Positions 11,641 through 22,840 of a stretch of 64,000 nucleotides of DNA are shown in pieces. Numbering within the stretch: the stretch's first letter is position 1; each line of letters starts with the position of its first letter. The translations under genes and the position numbers were made by a program. The stretch is from Manduca sexta (Eukaryota > Arthropoda > Insecta > Lepidoptera > Sphingidae), in contig NC_051118.1 in assembly GCF_014839805.1 (NCBI RefSeq), positions 1,364,001 through 1,428,000 of the forward strand, in the 5' to 3' direction. The notes beneath the pieces are model-generated. The model was not told the DNA's origin. It ran no database searches and saw nothing but the letters and a program-made list of their open reading frames with translations.

Positions 11641-12433
11641 TTCAGCTACCTCACGGGTTAAGATTTGAGTCTGAGTGAATAAGTATTATGTGATATTTAA
11701 GTTACCTATAATGCTTTATATTAAATTGGAAGGCAGAATTATAAAAATATCGCTTTGCTTGCGTCACTTTGTTAATATGAAGGATGCAGTCTCCGAAAAA
11801 TTGGGAGTGAAAATTAAACAAATCTATCGTGAAAAATCAAAAATCAGTTTTATTAAAATGGCCGAGTTTTTATCATGTAATATTTTGCATAAATTCCGAT
11901 TTCGGTGGACATTATATAGATATTTTTTTTAAATTTTGTAATTGAACCTGGAAGCTCATGTGTTTCACAAAACACCACCACTAGACCACTAAATTAATCC
12001 TAAATAAAAACAAATTTAATGAAACACGTAAATTATATCAGACGAATACGATGTACGTAGAATTTCGTAGACGTTGCTACGTCGTAGCCGGAGACTACGC
12101 TGTAGCTGTAAATTACAGGGTTTCAGTAGCAGACACGAAACCAGTAAAGTTTGGAGTTCATTACGTCAAGATTGGTGTACTTAGTTACTGTACAAGATTG
12201 TAGAGGGGTGTACGATCATTTGGGACTGACAGTGTGGATTTATCATTGGACCTGAGTTGCATTTCAACTTTGTTTTTTTTTGGTGTGGAGATAAAATGAA
12301 TAGAGAAGATTGCGTCTTTGAACTTTATCAAGTTATATTAAAATTTCATTGAAATTAACTGAAGCAACATAGAACTATAGAAAAAAAAATTGTTAATTAT
12401 AAGAATTAAGAATTTAATAATAATATGTTTAGC
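11641..12433. other. No gene recognised
   Basis: Unassigned A/T-rich sequence. An 85-codon open frame at 11675-11932 has no recognisable features and strongly A/T-biased composition. Confidence 0.4.
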
Positions 12434-12495
12434 ATCGTATTACTGTCAACTGTAATTGATGTTAAAATTTAGTTTAATAAATAAATAAATAAACC
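12434..12495 (+). repeat. Retroelement-like tail, (AATA)n
   Basis: Ends in an AATAAATAAATAAATAAA tract, typical of LINE or SINE 3' tails. The body upstream is not recognised. Confidence 0.35.
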
Positions 12496-12846
12496 ATAAT
12501 TATTTCATGTCTTTTTTTTTAAGAAATATATCTGAAAATTACCCACATAAATATATCAGAAATTACAATTTTCGTAGCTTTTATAATTATTAACATTTTA
12601 CATGTCTTTCAGAGCCTGTCGCGCAAATTGAATAAAAAATTTCGCTTAAAATTTACTCATCCGAAAAATTTCATATCGTTACAAGATAATTAACTTTTAT
12701 AAAGAAATATTTTCCGAGGCCTCTGTTATTGCATAGCAACCTATACTGAAAACAGCTTACATAGCCAACGTGAAACAAAATATGATATTCATATTGTATA
12801 TTATATTTTTATACTGATATTTTGTCATGTCAGTATATAATTATAA

Positions 12847-12903
12847 TAATATCAACCCTGTATTATATACTGTCCCACTGCTGGGCATGGGCTTCCTCTA
12901 TTC
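12847..12903 (-). mobile_element. SINE-1 3'-end fragment
   Basis: Only the 3' end remains: AATATCAACCCTGTATTATA, CTGTCCCACTGCTGGGC and GGGCTTCCTCTA. It is truncated at the 5' side, as expected from incomplete reverse transcription. Confidence 0.8.
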
Positions 12904-12941
12904 CTGTCCAGTAGATATAATTATAGAAATACAATATTAGA

Positions 12942-13185
12942 ACTGACTCGGTAGCTTAGTTATTGCGTGTGCGGTTCGACTTCCGCTCAAAGGTCTCGGA
13001 TTCGATCCCCGAGTAGAGTGAATCAATGTTTTTTTTTTCTATTCAGCATCAGTCCGCAGTATGGACTTTGTATCTGATATGGCGGGACTTGCCTCCTATA
13101 ACATTATGAGACACATATGGCGAAAAATAGATGCACTAGTTGTACCTCTGGCTACCCCTCCGACGATAAAAGGCATACGAGTGTA
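12942..13185 (+). mobile_element. SINE-2 copy, diverged
   Basis: The head is ACTGACTCGGTAGCTTAG and the B-box-like element is GGATTCGATCC. Body blocks include TATTCAGCATCAGTCCGCAG and CTCCTATAACATTATGAGAC. The A-box is decayed. Confidence 0.7.
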
Positions 13186-13872
13186 TACAAACAAAATATG
13201 GTTGACATATTGTATTCGATGTTTATCTCGTATGCATGCTATGTGTCGTATTCACAAAGGGTACTAATACATGACAATATATTCGTTTTGTAAGATAGTG
13301 ATAATACGTTTTATTTATGCTGTAGAATAAATATGTCTACAGTATGATTTACTTGAAATACCATTAGGGATGGCTGGTGAATACGCTTTGTTCCCAGAGT
13401 TCAACACACGCGGTATCCCGAGGGATCTCACACAATCTAATCTCCGAACATCGCTAGATATCTTTTGAGAGTTGTTCGAACTTCAATGGAGTTTTGTTAA
13501 TGAAATTTTGTTTTGAACAGTGCAAAATTCTTAATCCTATTCTTAAGACTTTATTTTTGTAGAGAAAATGAGCTGAATTTTTAAAATCAAATGCGTTTTA
13601 TATACCAAATGCGTATTTATAAAAAGGAGAGAAAGTTCGTAGACCTATGACAGACGTAAGAGACGTGTAAATTGCTACGAATTGCATGACATTGCGTTCG
13701 TACTTTTCTATGAAATTTTAAAACCAATATTTATACACTGGAAGAAATAAATCCAACAATGCCGAACTACAATGTGTACTGGTGTTGAAGGTCTCATATA
13801 GACTCTAGACAGCAATGGGAAAGGTTCATATAACCCCATTCCTGCCAACGTCCCTTCGTAATTTATATCGAA
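13186..13872. other. No gene recognised
   Basis: Unassigned. A segment near 13800-13860 resembles a short repeat also seen near 45980 and 54405. Confidence 0.4.
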
Positions 13873-14087
13873 GTAGCTTTTGCTCGCAGCTTCGTCCGCG
13901 TGAAGGAGTTGTCCGGGATAAAAGTCCTGCTATTTATTTTCCTGGAATAGAAAGTAGCCTATAACCTTCCCAGGATCTTAAACTATCTCCATACCGAATT
14001 TTATAAAATTCCGTTGAGTAGATTTTGAGAAAATCCATAAAATACAGACAGACATAAAAGGGGACTTTGTTTAATAATATGTATAGA
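13873..14087 (-). mobile_element. Non-autonomous Helitron, decayed 3' end
   Basis: The minus-strand 5' end is TCTATACATATTATTAAAC preceded by A. The 3' end has the GGACGAAGCTGCGAGC hairpin remnant followed by AAAAGCTAC, so the canonical CTAG is mutated to CTAC. The body contains GGTATGGAGATAG and ACTTTTATCCCGGAC. About 215 bp; no Rep/helicase is encoded. Confidence 0.65.
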
Positions 14088-14717
14088 TTATCATTACAAC
14101 GATTTGCTGATATTTAGGCATATTGGTACATATTATATGTTGTGTGAGGTATGTATGGAACTATGCACGTGCTGCTTTTAAAAAAACTGAAGATGCGCGT
14201 CTTTAACAGGTATGCTTTAGTTATTTAAAATAACAAATATCTCACGGAAGTTACCGGTATAAAAAGTAAGCCTATAATTTAAACAAGGCCATCGTCTACC
14301 CCTATACCAAATGTCATCCAAAGCCGCTCAGCAAATTCCAACATTTTCACAAATATTCGCATTTAATATTAGAAAGAGTAAGATAATATAAATGGTAGCT
14401 TTTAAAACGTAGTGTGGAAAAACCTTAGGTCCCTCACCGCATTCACGAACACTGCCATTCACAATGAGAACACCTCTCGTGTAGAAAGTAAGCCGCAACA
14501 TTCACAAAACATTTTTCTCGTTGCGTTTCAATTGTTAGCGGGATTTGTTTTTTAAATATTTTTGTCACGAGCGTAATGTATTGCCGAAATGTAATCAATA
14601 TTCTGAGCCTTTGGCTCCAATATAAAATGTTATGTTGAAGTTAAAACTTATAATGCGTTTGTCTAGGTTCCTATAAGTATAACTAAATTAACTATAACTA
14701 AAATAACTTACCTAAAA
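14088..14717. other. No gene; Helitron-like scrap
   Basis: About 14255-14400 carries segments reminiscent of Helitron-type repeats (CAAATGTCATCCAAAGCCGC, TAATATTAGAAAGAG). Otherwise unassigned. Confidence 0.35.
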
Positions 14718-15053
14718 GCGGCGATAGCCTAGTTGGGTGTGGAACGGACTGCCAAGACGAATGTCCGCAGGTTCAAATCCCAAGGGCACACACCTCTGAC
14801 TTTTCTAAAAAATCATGTGCGTATTCTTTGTGAATTTATCGTTCGCTTTAACGGTGAAGGAAAACATCGTGAGGAAACCTGCACATCTGAGAAGTTCTCT
14901 ATAGGAATTTCGAAGGTGTGTGAAGTCTACCAATCCGCACTAGGCGAGCGTGGTGGACTAAGGCCTAATCCCTCTCAGTAATAGAGGAAGCCCGAGCTCA
15001 GCAGTGGGCAAGTATATAATACAGGGCTGATATTATTATTATTATTATTATTA
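14718..15053 (+). mobile_element. SINE-1 copy, full length
   Basis: Starts GCGGCGATAGCCTAGTTGGG and has a good B-box-like GGTTCAAATCC. It ends ACAGGGCTGATATT followed by about seven ATT repeats. One of the best-preserved SINE-1 copies here, and suitable as family reference. Confidence 0.9.
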
Positions 15054-15679
15054 TATATAACTAAATTACCTATTTCATCTGGTTATGTGACGTGGGCCTA
15101 TTCATTCGACGTTGATTAATGCACGATGGCTGATTCATATCAAAGCATTGTGGACAAATCTTTGTTGTTTTTTCAATGCATATTAAGTGGTATTATAAAG
15201 GTAATCATTTTGTAAACATGGTATAAAAATTAAAAAACCGACCGACAAGACCGACGTTAATGTTTCGGGGAGGCTCATGGTCAGCAGTGAAGGACTTCGG
15301 CTGGTGGAATGATTGTGATGAAATTGTTAGTATTTACTATAATTATGTATCTTAGTGGTGTTTGTGCATATCATATTTAATTGTTGTAATTACAAAATAA
15401 ATAAATAAATCTAACAATGGTTGGGACTATTCGTCTAGGTATTTATCACTGTTATATATATTTCTGCTGCTATTCAGTCCTGTGTAATGTCTATTTCTAC
15501 TTGTAAGGAGCTTTATGCAGGTACTATCGTCTTTCAGTTCAACGGGCATTTATCCAGTGCAATACGGGGCACTATGAGAATTATCATACGCCTTAGGGTG
15601 ATTATATTGAAAGTTCTTTACTCAATGCTTTTTAAATCGTTCTTCAATTCCTTTGACGAAGGCTTGCTCGTTATGGCAT
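15054..15679. other. No gene; possible LINE 3' tail near 15220-15415
   Basis: The segment with GGACTTCGGCTGGTGGAATG and ending in AAAATAAATAAATAAATC looks like a short 5'-truncated LINE tail on the + strand. No coding part is recognisable. Confidence 0.3.
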
Positions 15680-15858
15680 ACATACATCATGCCTTATCCC
15701 CGAAAAGGTAGGCAGAGTTACAACCAAGGAACTTTTCACCATATGTGTTGATGGAATAGAGAGCGATCCTATTGCCATATCACTTTGCCCAACCAGGGAT
15801 TCAAACCCAGTAGCCCAGTGCGATGTAACACCGCGCACACGATACATCGAGGCAGTCA
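15680..15858 (-). mobile_element. SINE-2 copy
   Basis: Reverse orientation: CATGCCTTATCCCCGAAAAG (3' end), then the complement of the GGATTCAAACCC B-box region and the CCACCGAGGCAG-type head at about 15850. Internal deletions are present. Confidence 0.7.
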
Positions 15859-16964
15859 TCGCATTTTGTTATAAATAACCCTGCCCTAGCCACGAGTGTA
15901 TACAAAATCTCTAGCCAGCCTCAGGCTAGCTTGTTGCACAATGACCCGCCTTTTAAAAAGGCAAAACGCGAGGGCAGCTGCAGTTTATGTAAAAATACCC
16001 ATTACATAGTGACAAAGATAAAATAGGTGCTGTATTTATATTTATAAAATAAAAATATCATTAAATACTTTTACACAAATTCTCTTTAGTAGCCAATTAA
16101 TTGATGTAATATTCTTTTAAGCATATGGAATGCTATTAGGCCCTTTAATACTAATTTTATGTAATTACTAAAAATATAGTTGTTTGTGTGTACATGTTTG
16201 TATGTGTAGGCAATGTACTCTGTAAGTCCTGGGTAATAAGGGAGGAATATTTAGTCTTACACCTTGCGACAAGCCGCTTACTCGACTTTACACGTATAAA
16301 AATCAATTTCCGTGCTTACATTTACATTTTTTCGCCTTAATACTGGGGTACTTTAGAAAATTAAAAATTAGACAAAACCCTAATGCATTAACCGCTTCGT
16401 TATTTTAAATAGACGGTATTTATAACGTACCTATAATCTAAACAATCACATTGAGTTTCATAGACGGTCTGAGATGGACACCAAGGTAAATCTGCCATGG
16501 ACCGTGCTGTACATGAGTGCACTAGAATAACCACTAACAGATATGGCGAGAGATCGTAAGACGCATTGCATCTGCTCCGAAAAACACTATAAAATGACAA
16601 CCACGATCACTGTGTCAAGAGTATATTACAACCAACAAGAAGATAGATTTACGAAGACGTTGCAGGTATAGCTTATAATAGAATAATAAAAAACCTTATT
16701 TGAACGTCTAAAATTTCAATAACACTTCATACGCATTACAACAAAAGCAATTTAAAGTTGGCCCGTCCCGAATAATTGTGTTTGTATTGTTTGAAAACTT
16801 CGCTGCACCTGCCGGGGACGCTGTGTGGATGTAAATTATAACTGCTTACCCACTGGAATAATCAGCGTAACAATACTGGGGCGAGATGAGATTCGACCAC
16901 CAGGAACCCGACTATGATGTTAAAGGAGTATTTCACAATGTTTGAGTAAACGTTACTCAATTTG
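15859..16964. other. No gene recognised (1.1 kb)
   Basis: A/T-rich and unassigned. A 66-codon minus frame at 16400-16600 has no splice support or recognised domain. Confidence 0.4.
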
Positions 16965-17292
16965 ATTAGATTATTAGATTTGGCGTTCCGAACATGACTG
17001 TGTTCAACTAAATTGAACTGCAATCCATTCAAACTGACTGTAGTATGGTGTCAATAGTGACAGCTTTTGGTTGTGTACAGCGTGGCGCTCATAATATAAG
17101 AACTCAAGTCTATGTGTAAATCATTATTTACACTTAGACTCGAGTGTGAATAAAAAACATTTGTCAAATCAGTAAAATTATTTGTTGTTTAAGTGAATAA
17201 ATAGGTTATAACAGTGACGGTGTTGCCATTTTAGTTCAGATTTTGAACAAATTGTTTATATGAACGTTCGTGTCTATAAAATATACGTGAAT
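16965..17292 (+). repeat. Repeat family D, copy 2
   Basis: Matches 11145-11452 and 34580-34897 throughout. It has an insertion/duplication around 17110-17145 containing a GTAAATCATTATTTAC palindrome absent from the other two copies. Confidence 0.65.
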
Positions 17293-17312
17293 GATTTCTT
17301 ATATTTCCACGA

Positions 17313-17410
17313 ATGTTAGTAATAAAACTATTTTGCGGATTTTATCACGGTTTTTATACTATAATTTTCTGCCGACGTTTCGAAGACTGCAACCTTCGTA
17401 GTTACAATGC
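17313..17410 (+). mobile_element. Family E left-half fragment
   Basis: AATAAAACTATTTTGCGGAT, TTTATCACGG, ATAATTTTCTGCCGACG and TTTCGAAGACTGCAACC match the left arm and centre of the foldback element at 33836. The right arm is missing. Confidence 0.5.
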
Positions 17411-17649
17411 AGATCGAGGTGTTGGTCATCCGAAAAGTCAAAGTTACAATATCTACCAACGTTATAAAATTAAAAAAGAACTTTGTTGTATGATTGCCTT
17501 TTATATCAATACACGATACTCATTGAATAAAATATAACACAACTAAATACAAAAGTCATGCTTCAAATAAATGGTGATGGCCGTAAAGTTGGAAGGGAAG
17601 AGACCACGAAGACGAAAACCCAAGATGGATAGTCCAGGTTTCCAATTAG

Positions 17650-17865
17650 TTGAATGTCCATTAATGCAGTATATATTGACTTAAGACTTAACACCTCATG
17701 TCTCAAGATGGCGAGCGCAGTGGAACACCAAACAATACTTTGTAATTCAAGGTGTTGGATGGTGTTTCTACTGTTTATGGGCGGTTGTATCGTTTACTAT
17801 CAGGCGAACGGCAAGCTCGTTTCGTCATTCAAAGCAACAAAAAATCTATCAGAAAGAAGTCCGAA
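17650..17865 (+). repeat. Repeat family B copy
   Basis: Blocks GATGGCGAGCGCAGTGGAA, CCAAACAATACTTTGTAATT, TTTATGGGCGGTTGTATCG and CAGGCGAACGGCAAGCTCGT recur at 25165, 27178, 45798, 47815, 49636 and 53065 in both orientations. Class unknown. The open frame through it is not a gene. Confidence 0.7.
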
Positions 17866-18249
17866 GTTAATGTAGAGATATCACTATCAAGATAATTAAA
17901 GCCACGATCTTCAATAATGATTGACCGACTAGAGAGAAATGGTGGTACTGTTTATCAACGGTGACATCGTTTATTAGACCAACAGGGTCCCCGTCTCGTC
18001 ATTGAATTAAAAAAAATCTAATAATTTGATTAGAATTCGCTGTATTTTTAAAACCAAATTAAAGTGGCACCGCTGAGAGGTTGTCAGGGCAGTGCCCATT
18101 GAGGCTAGACGGTAATAATAGGTTTCCATTGAGAGACACGTCACAGGTGGTCGGCTCATCAAAATTTCAATTTGAAGAACAACTAGCTTGTGGAATCGTG
18201 GTGTGGTGTGGGTGATGAGCTTATGCGGTAATATTTACATAGCATCACG

Positions 18250-18355
18250 TCGTTTTCAGGGGTAGGCAGAAGTACCATGATACATCATGGGATGAAAAAT
18301 TGAATGCCCTAGTAACATTTTCGCCTACTCCTTCGGAGATTAAAAAACGTAAGTA
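18250..18355 (+). mobile_element. SINE-2 3' fragment
   Basis: Contains ACATCATGGGATGAAAAATT, GCCCTAGTAACATTTTCGCC and CTCCTTCGGAGATTAAAAAA. It is a 5'-truncated, diverged SINE-2 tail. Confidence 0.55.
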
Positions 18356-18365
18356 TATCCACAAA

Positions 18366-18520
18366 GGTTGATGGTAAGTAGAGAGGGGTCCAACAAAATG
18401 TCGACTGACGAGAGATGATTAGCTCTCGACAGTCGACACAATTATGCTGACCTTTGGGAACTGGATATATACAGGCTGATCCCGAAACGCGACACGCTTA
18501 CGTGGGCCACTAGGGTGGGT
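18366..18520 (+). repeat. Repeat family C copy
   Basis: GTAAGTAGAGAGGGGTCCAA, GACAGTCGACACAATTATGC, GGCTGATCCCGAAACGCGAC and TTACGTGGGCCACTAGGG give the family-C modules in plus order. Confidence 0.75.
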
Positions 18521-18526
18521 TTAAAC

Positions 18527-18600
18527 ACTTTCACCCGTATTCATAAACGTTATTTATCTAAGGACACGGAGCATTGCTGTGATTACAAGTCTGTTTCTCA
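18527..18600 (+). repeat. Short repeat shared with 41180-41290 (-)
   Basis: CGTATTCATAAACGTTATTT, AAGGACACGGAGCATTGCTG recur in inverse orientation near 41215-41280 (GCAGCAATGCTCCGTCCTTA). Unclassified. Confidence 0.45.
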
Positions 18601-18708
18601 GCTTTGTTTATCAGACAGCCAACTAGATTCGTCGAGTCGCTATCCGAGTGGAGATAAAATATATCTTAACACCAGTATAATTTCTATTTATCGGAAACAA
18701 TAGTTGAA

Positions 18709-18815
18709 TCCGGGCTGATAGTGAGCAGAAAAATCTCAATATCCCTGCCAAACCCGAGGATCGCATTAGAGATCCCAGCAAGTGAATTGCAAAATAACTA
18801 CGCCACCGAGGCAAT
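18709..18815 (-). mobile_element. SINE-2 head fragment
   Basis: Reverse orientation, ending in the TACGCCACCGAGGCA head. The part with the complement of CTCAGTATCAGCCC is present; the 3' half is replaced by other sequence. Confidence 0.65.
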
Positions 18816-19445
18816 CTTACTGGCTAGTAACTTTTATATATGTAAATGAAGGTGGATCCCTTACCTGATTGTTCATGGTTACGGATATTATAAATTGTGG
18901 ATTGGAAATTCCTGCTTCGACTCCAGGTCGAGCTACATTGTGTGGAATTTTCGAATACGATTTTGTCAAAATTTGATCTCCAAAAAGCAGCTGACGTGGA
19001 AGAGGTGGTGTGGTTATAACTATTACTATAAAACTAAATAAGTCTACAATATCTAATTTAACATAAAACGCTCTCGCCTATGACTTAAAAATAAATTAAA
19101 ACTATTTACGTCTCCATCAAATTTAAGATATTCAAATATTGTTTCTGAAAATTATTAAAAAGTACGAGATTAAAATCGATTTCATTTTTAATGCATAGAA
19201 TAACGATTATTAAAATTTTACATTATAATGTCAAATATTCTTATGCATGGAACAGACGTTCGATTTAATAACTTATTTTAAATTATTTGCGTGAAAATAT
19301 TGAATTATCGTTAATAGTCTATCGAATAATTTTTGTAATTGTTTTAACATGTGTTTTTATTTATTTATATTTATTTATTTACTTACTTGTTTTTCATCAC
19401 GTGACCATGGAGGTTGCAAAATGTTCTAAATGTCGGGAGTAAATT
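18816..19445. other. No gene recognised
   Basis: Very A/T-rich around 19030-19390; unassigned. Confidence 0.4.
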
Positions 19446-19525
19446 ATAATATAAAAACAGCGATCAAAACCATAAATTTGTTTTATTTCAATGTCTAACA
19501 TTCGCGTAAACATAAGAAAATATTA
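19446..19525 (+). mobile_element. Family E right-end fragment
   Basis: TTTATTTCAATGTCTAACAT and TCGCGTAAACATAAG match the right end of the foldback element at 33836. Confidence 0.45.
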
Positions 19526-19535
19526 TGTGCTTGAA

Positions 19536-19755
19536 TTACACTCTCTCGGCGGCGTTCTTGAACTACGGTACGACTGTAGTACTGAGATTTCGGGTTGGAT
19601 CCCTGGTCGGGCAAAGTGGTATTGGGGTTTTCCACTCAATATCAGACCGGTGTCTGGAATCTGTGCCTGATATGGCGGTAGGTTTGCCTTCTATCACATC
19701 ATGGGGCCGAATAGAAACTACCTTTGCCCATGTAACCCTCGGCGTGCGAGTGTAA
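19536..19755 (+). mobile_element. SINE-2 copy, diverged
   Basis: CTCTCGGCGGCGTTCTTG (decayed head), GGTCGGGCAAAGTGGTATTG, CAATATCAGACCGGTGTCTG and TCACATCATGGGGCCGAAT identify the family. The promoter boxes are decayed. Confidence 0.7.
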
Positions 19756-20290
19756 ATTACACATAACCGTTTTATTTCTTTATAACTGTTTATATTGTTA
19801 ATTTTATTGCCATAAATAAAATTTAAATATTACATTCATAGTATCACGCTTCTATCCCGTAGGTGTAAGCAGAAACTATAGATTGTGACTTGTAAGCAGA
19901 GACTATTGCGACTTTGCACGATTCTGGCATTCTTTCGCTTCCTCCACCTTCATCAATATTTTCATGCATTCAAAATATTGACTAAGTAATGCAAGGAAAT
20001 GGCAAGTAAGTGATGCTCCAAGACCAAGTCATTCATTGTTTACAAGATTAAGTGAAGTACTTATAATGACGCAGAAAATGGAAAGCTTTCTGAAAATATG
20101 AATGAAGGCGTTTGACTTTGTTCCCACTTTACGAGATTTTCGTCGTGGATACTAAAATGCCTAAATTAAGACGTAAAATGTTTGTGTTTGTTCCTGGGTG
20201 TGTCGTGAATGTTATATTTTGTATGTAATGTAACAGGGCATTATGAAATATAACATGTCTTATTGACGAACGCAATGCGGCATGCAGTTT
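19756..20290. other. No gene recognised
   Basis: Unassigned sequence. Confidence 0.4.
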
Positions 20291-20420
20291 TGTTAATAAT
20301 AATAATACAACTTTTTATTGTTCAATAAAACATACAATTTTACATAAAAAATAAAAATAATAGTTCTACAGTTAGCGGCCTTATAGCTTAAAAAACATTT
20401 CCGAAAGCCAACTGTAGGAT
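20291..20420 (-). mobile_element. Possible LINE 3'-end fragment
   Basis: On the minus strand the block runs through AAGGCCGCTAACTGTAG, then A/T-rich ATGTAAAATTGTATG and GAACAATAAAAAG, and ends in ATTATTATTATT. This looks like the 3' UTR plus simple tail of a 5'-truncated LINE. Confidence 0.35.
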
Positions 20421-21780
20421 GTACAGATGTAACTAGACGACAGTACAATCTAATAAGATAGACTTCATAAATGTAAACATTTATAACTTATTTTTACATA
20501 ATATAAAACTTATATAATAAACGTACTTGTACATAATATTATCTAATTAACACAAAAATACATGTACCTGTTACAAAATGTATATTAATGGCTTTTTATT
20601 TTTTTTAAAATGTAGCGATATTGGTAATCTGTTAGCTAAAGGTACATATTTTCCTTTACCAATAAACACCTAATCTCATCTCCTTGATGAGTTACTATCA
20701 ATACCCTGTTTCTTCAGCAATTGCTCCACCTCTTTATAAACATAAGACTCGGTAGGCAGCTAGAGAAAAATGTCGTCATAAAGATTAAAATCCGCACTAT
20801 CTACTTACAGTCTCATATTAGAGATAATGTTACAATTTTACGTCGCGAAGATGAATCAATAAATTATTTGTCGTTTGGTTAAAACCGAAACCATTTTCAA
20901 TTTCAAGTGGATGAACAATTGACTCACATTTGCCGCGAAAATGATTGAATAATAAACTTGTAAATCACTCACCTTTTATTCCACGAATCCATATCTTTCT
21001 AAGAAGCCCAACAATAGCTAATTACAAAGTTCGCCAAACTTTTACACAATCATAAAACAATCAATCAAAAATAATTACTTTCTCGAATGTTCACGAACAC
21101 TGTCGAACTTCGCCGAACGGTTGCCGTTTTTAAAAATAACGCTTTTTTATTGGGCCATGTTTACGTTCCATTTCACTGATTGAAATTTGTGTTCGCTCCG
21201 TTTCTTTTTTAATATTTATGTTTGGAAATATTGAAAATACTAATTTATTTTGTACAAAAGGGTAAGAATTGATTATAATAACTAGTATAGTTACTTAGTT
21301 TACTTTTGAATTAGGTAAAGACTAGGCATAGACGTAGTTGAACAAAATTCCAATGTATAAATTGAAACATGTCTCTAAATAAAAGTGTTCAAAGTTTGTT
21401 TACAGAAATTATTTTTTAATCATATAGATAATATCACAATTATTTTAATTACACAGTCTAGGCATAATATAGCGTAAAACTGAACGTAATTTATCAATCC
21501 AATTTCAGTCCGCAATTATAATATGAAATGTTAGTCTCCAGTCCAAAAAGTGATCATATTCTTGTTATTTTAGATAATATTATCAAAACTTTTATAATTA
21601 AAAACGCAACTGTTCATTTCCCGCCAAAATTTGCTTTCACACTGCACAAAATTATTATTCCATTTTTAAAATCATACCCGCCATAAATTTAACAGAGTTT
21701 TAAACTAAAAAGGAACACCAACATAATACTCGCCAAAATGACAGATTTATTTTTTTACTGAATACGCAAAGGAATCCCTG
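20421..21780. other. No gene recognised
   Basis: A/T-rich, unassigned. Nothing with splice-supported coding character was seen. Confidence 0.4.
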
Positions 21781-21960
21781 TCCATTCAGCCAAACGCGTC
21801 GGTGATTTTGTCAAGTTTTATTGTGGATATTGGCGCGATGGTGCGGTCAGTGATCGACGGCCGCAGCGGACGGTGTGCCCACTGTGATGCTTTCACCCCT
21901 GTGAGAGGGTAGGAACTGAGAGATGAGCGGATGCGACACTATGAGCGGTTTGTGATTGAT
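21781..21960 (+). other. CpG-rich patch, possible 5' exon
   Basis: This patch is markedly richer in G+C and CpG than its surroundings. An ATG at 21838 opens 21 codons that run exactly to a CCT|GTGAGA donor-like site at 21901 (a stop follows soon if unspliced). A short first coding exon on the + strand is conceivable, but no continuation was located. Confidence 0.2.
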
Positions 21961-22053
21961 TATGTATAACTTCGTAGCTAGACATGCAGAAATAGAATGT
22001 TTAGATCTCTAAGAGTACCTATACGAGATAATTTAGTGATACATGGAGTTAAA

Positions 22054-22307
22054 TCCTACTAATATTATAAATGCAAAAGTTTGTGTGGATTGATGTTTGT
22101 ATGTTTGTTATGCTTTCATGAAAAAACTACTGATCAGATTTTGATGAAACTTTACAGTAATATTGGTTATATATCAAAATAACACATAGGCTACAATTTA
22201 TAATGATTTTGTGAAATTTGGTTATAACATAATAATACATATCAAGTGGGAAAAAATTGTATTTCGGAAAACTCCTTCACGCGGGCGAAGCCGCGAACAA
22301 AAGCTAG
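22054..22307 (+). mobile_element. Non-autonomous Helitron, intact ends
   Basis: The 5' terminus is TCCTACTAATATTATAAATG. The 3' terminus has the hairpin CGCGGGCGAAGCCGCG, then AACAAAAG and CTAG. It is flanked by A on the left (22053) and T on the right (22308), the A|T insertion rule of Helitrons. 254 bp, no coding capacity, so it would depend on a Rep/helicase supplied elsewhere. CAGATTTTGATGAAACTT is part of the body. Confidence 0.85.
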
Positions 22308-22744
22308 TTTGTATCCAGGTTATCCGTCTTATGTTTAGTGTCCTTATTGCTCATTTATATATTAATATGTGAAGAGAAAAATCCTTTTTAAAAACATTGT
22401 GCAGACAGAGGAGTATGAGATTTGATATAATCAAAGTTCACAAAGAGGAATGCAGAAGAGTATTTATGTATTATATGTGTTACAAATATATTAAATTCTA
22501 CGGTTTTTTGGCCACTGGATGTTACTAGTAAGCATTAAGTAGCAATAATTTAACGCTCAGGGTATATTACAATGCATTAATATCATAATAGCAAATCTGG
22601 ATTTAATATTCGTTATACCAAAATTGAAATAAAATTATTTTTTGAGGAGGCCAAGCTCTGTAATATTTTTTAATACACATCTATAATTTTACTAATGAAA
22701 TATGCATTATCAATGTCAACGTTTTAAAGTATGGAATAATGATT
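22308..22744. other. No gene recognised
   Basis: Unassigned A/T-rich sequence. Confidence 0.4.
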
Positions 22745-22840
22745 AAAAAATGTTGGAATAAAACTATTTTACGGATTTTTTCGTTACGGTTTAATTTTAT
22801 TATAATTCCCTCTGGAAATTTCGAAGACTATACGTTTGTT
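22745..22840 (+). mobile_element. Family E left-half fragment
   Basis: AATAAAACTATTTTACGGAT, TTCGTTACGG and TATAATTCCCTCTGG then TTTCGAAGAC match the left half of the foldback family. A CpG-rich patch with one TGACGTCA follows at 22850-22950. Confidence 0.5.
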
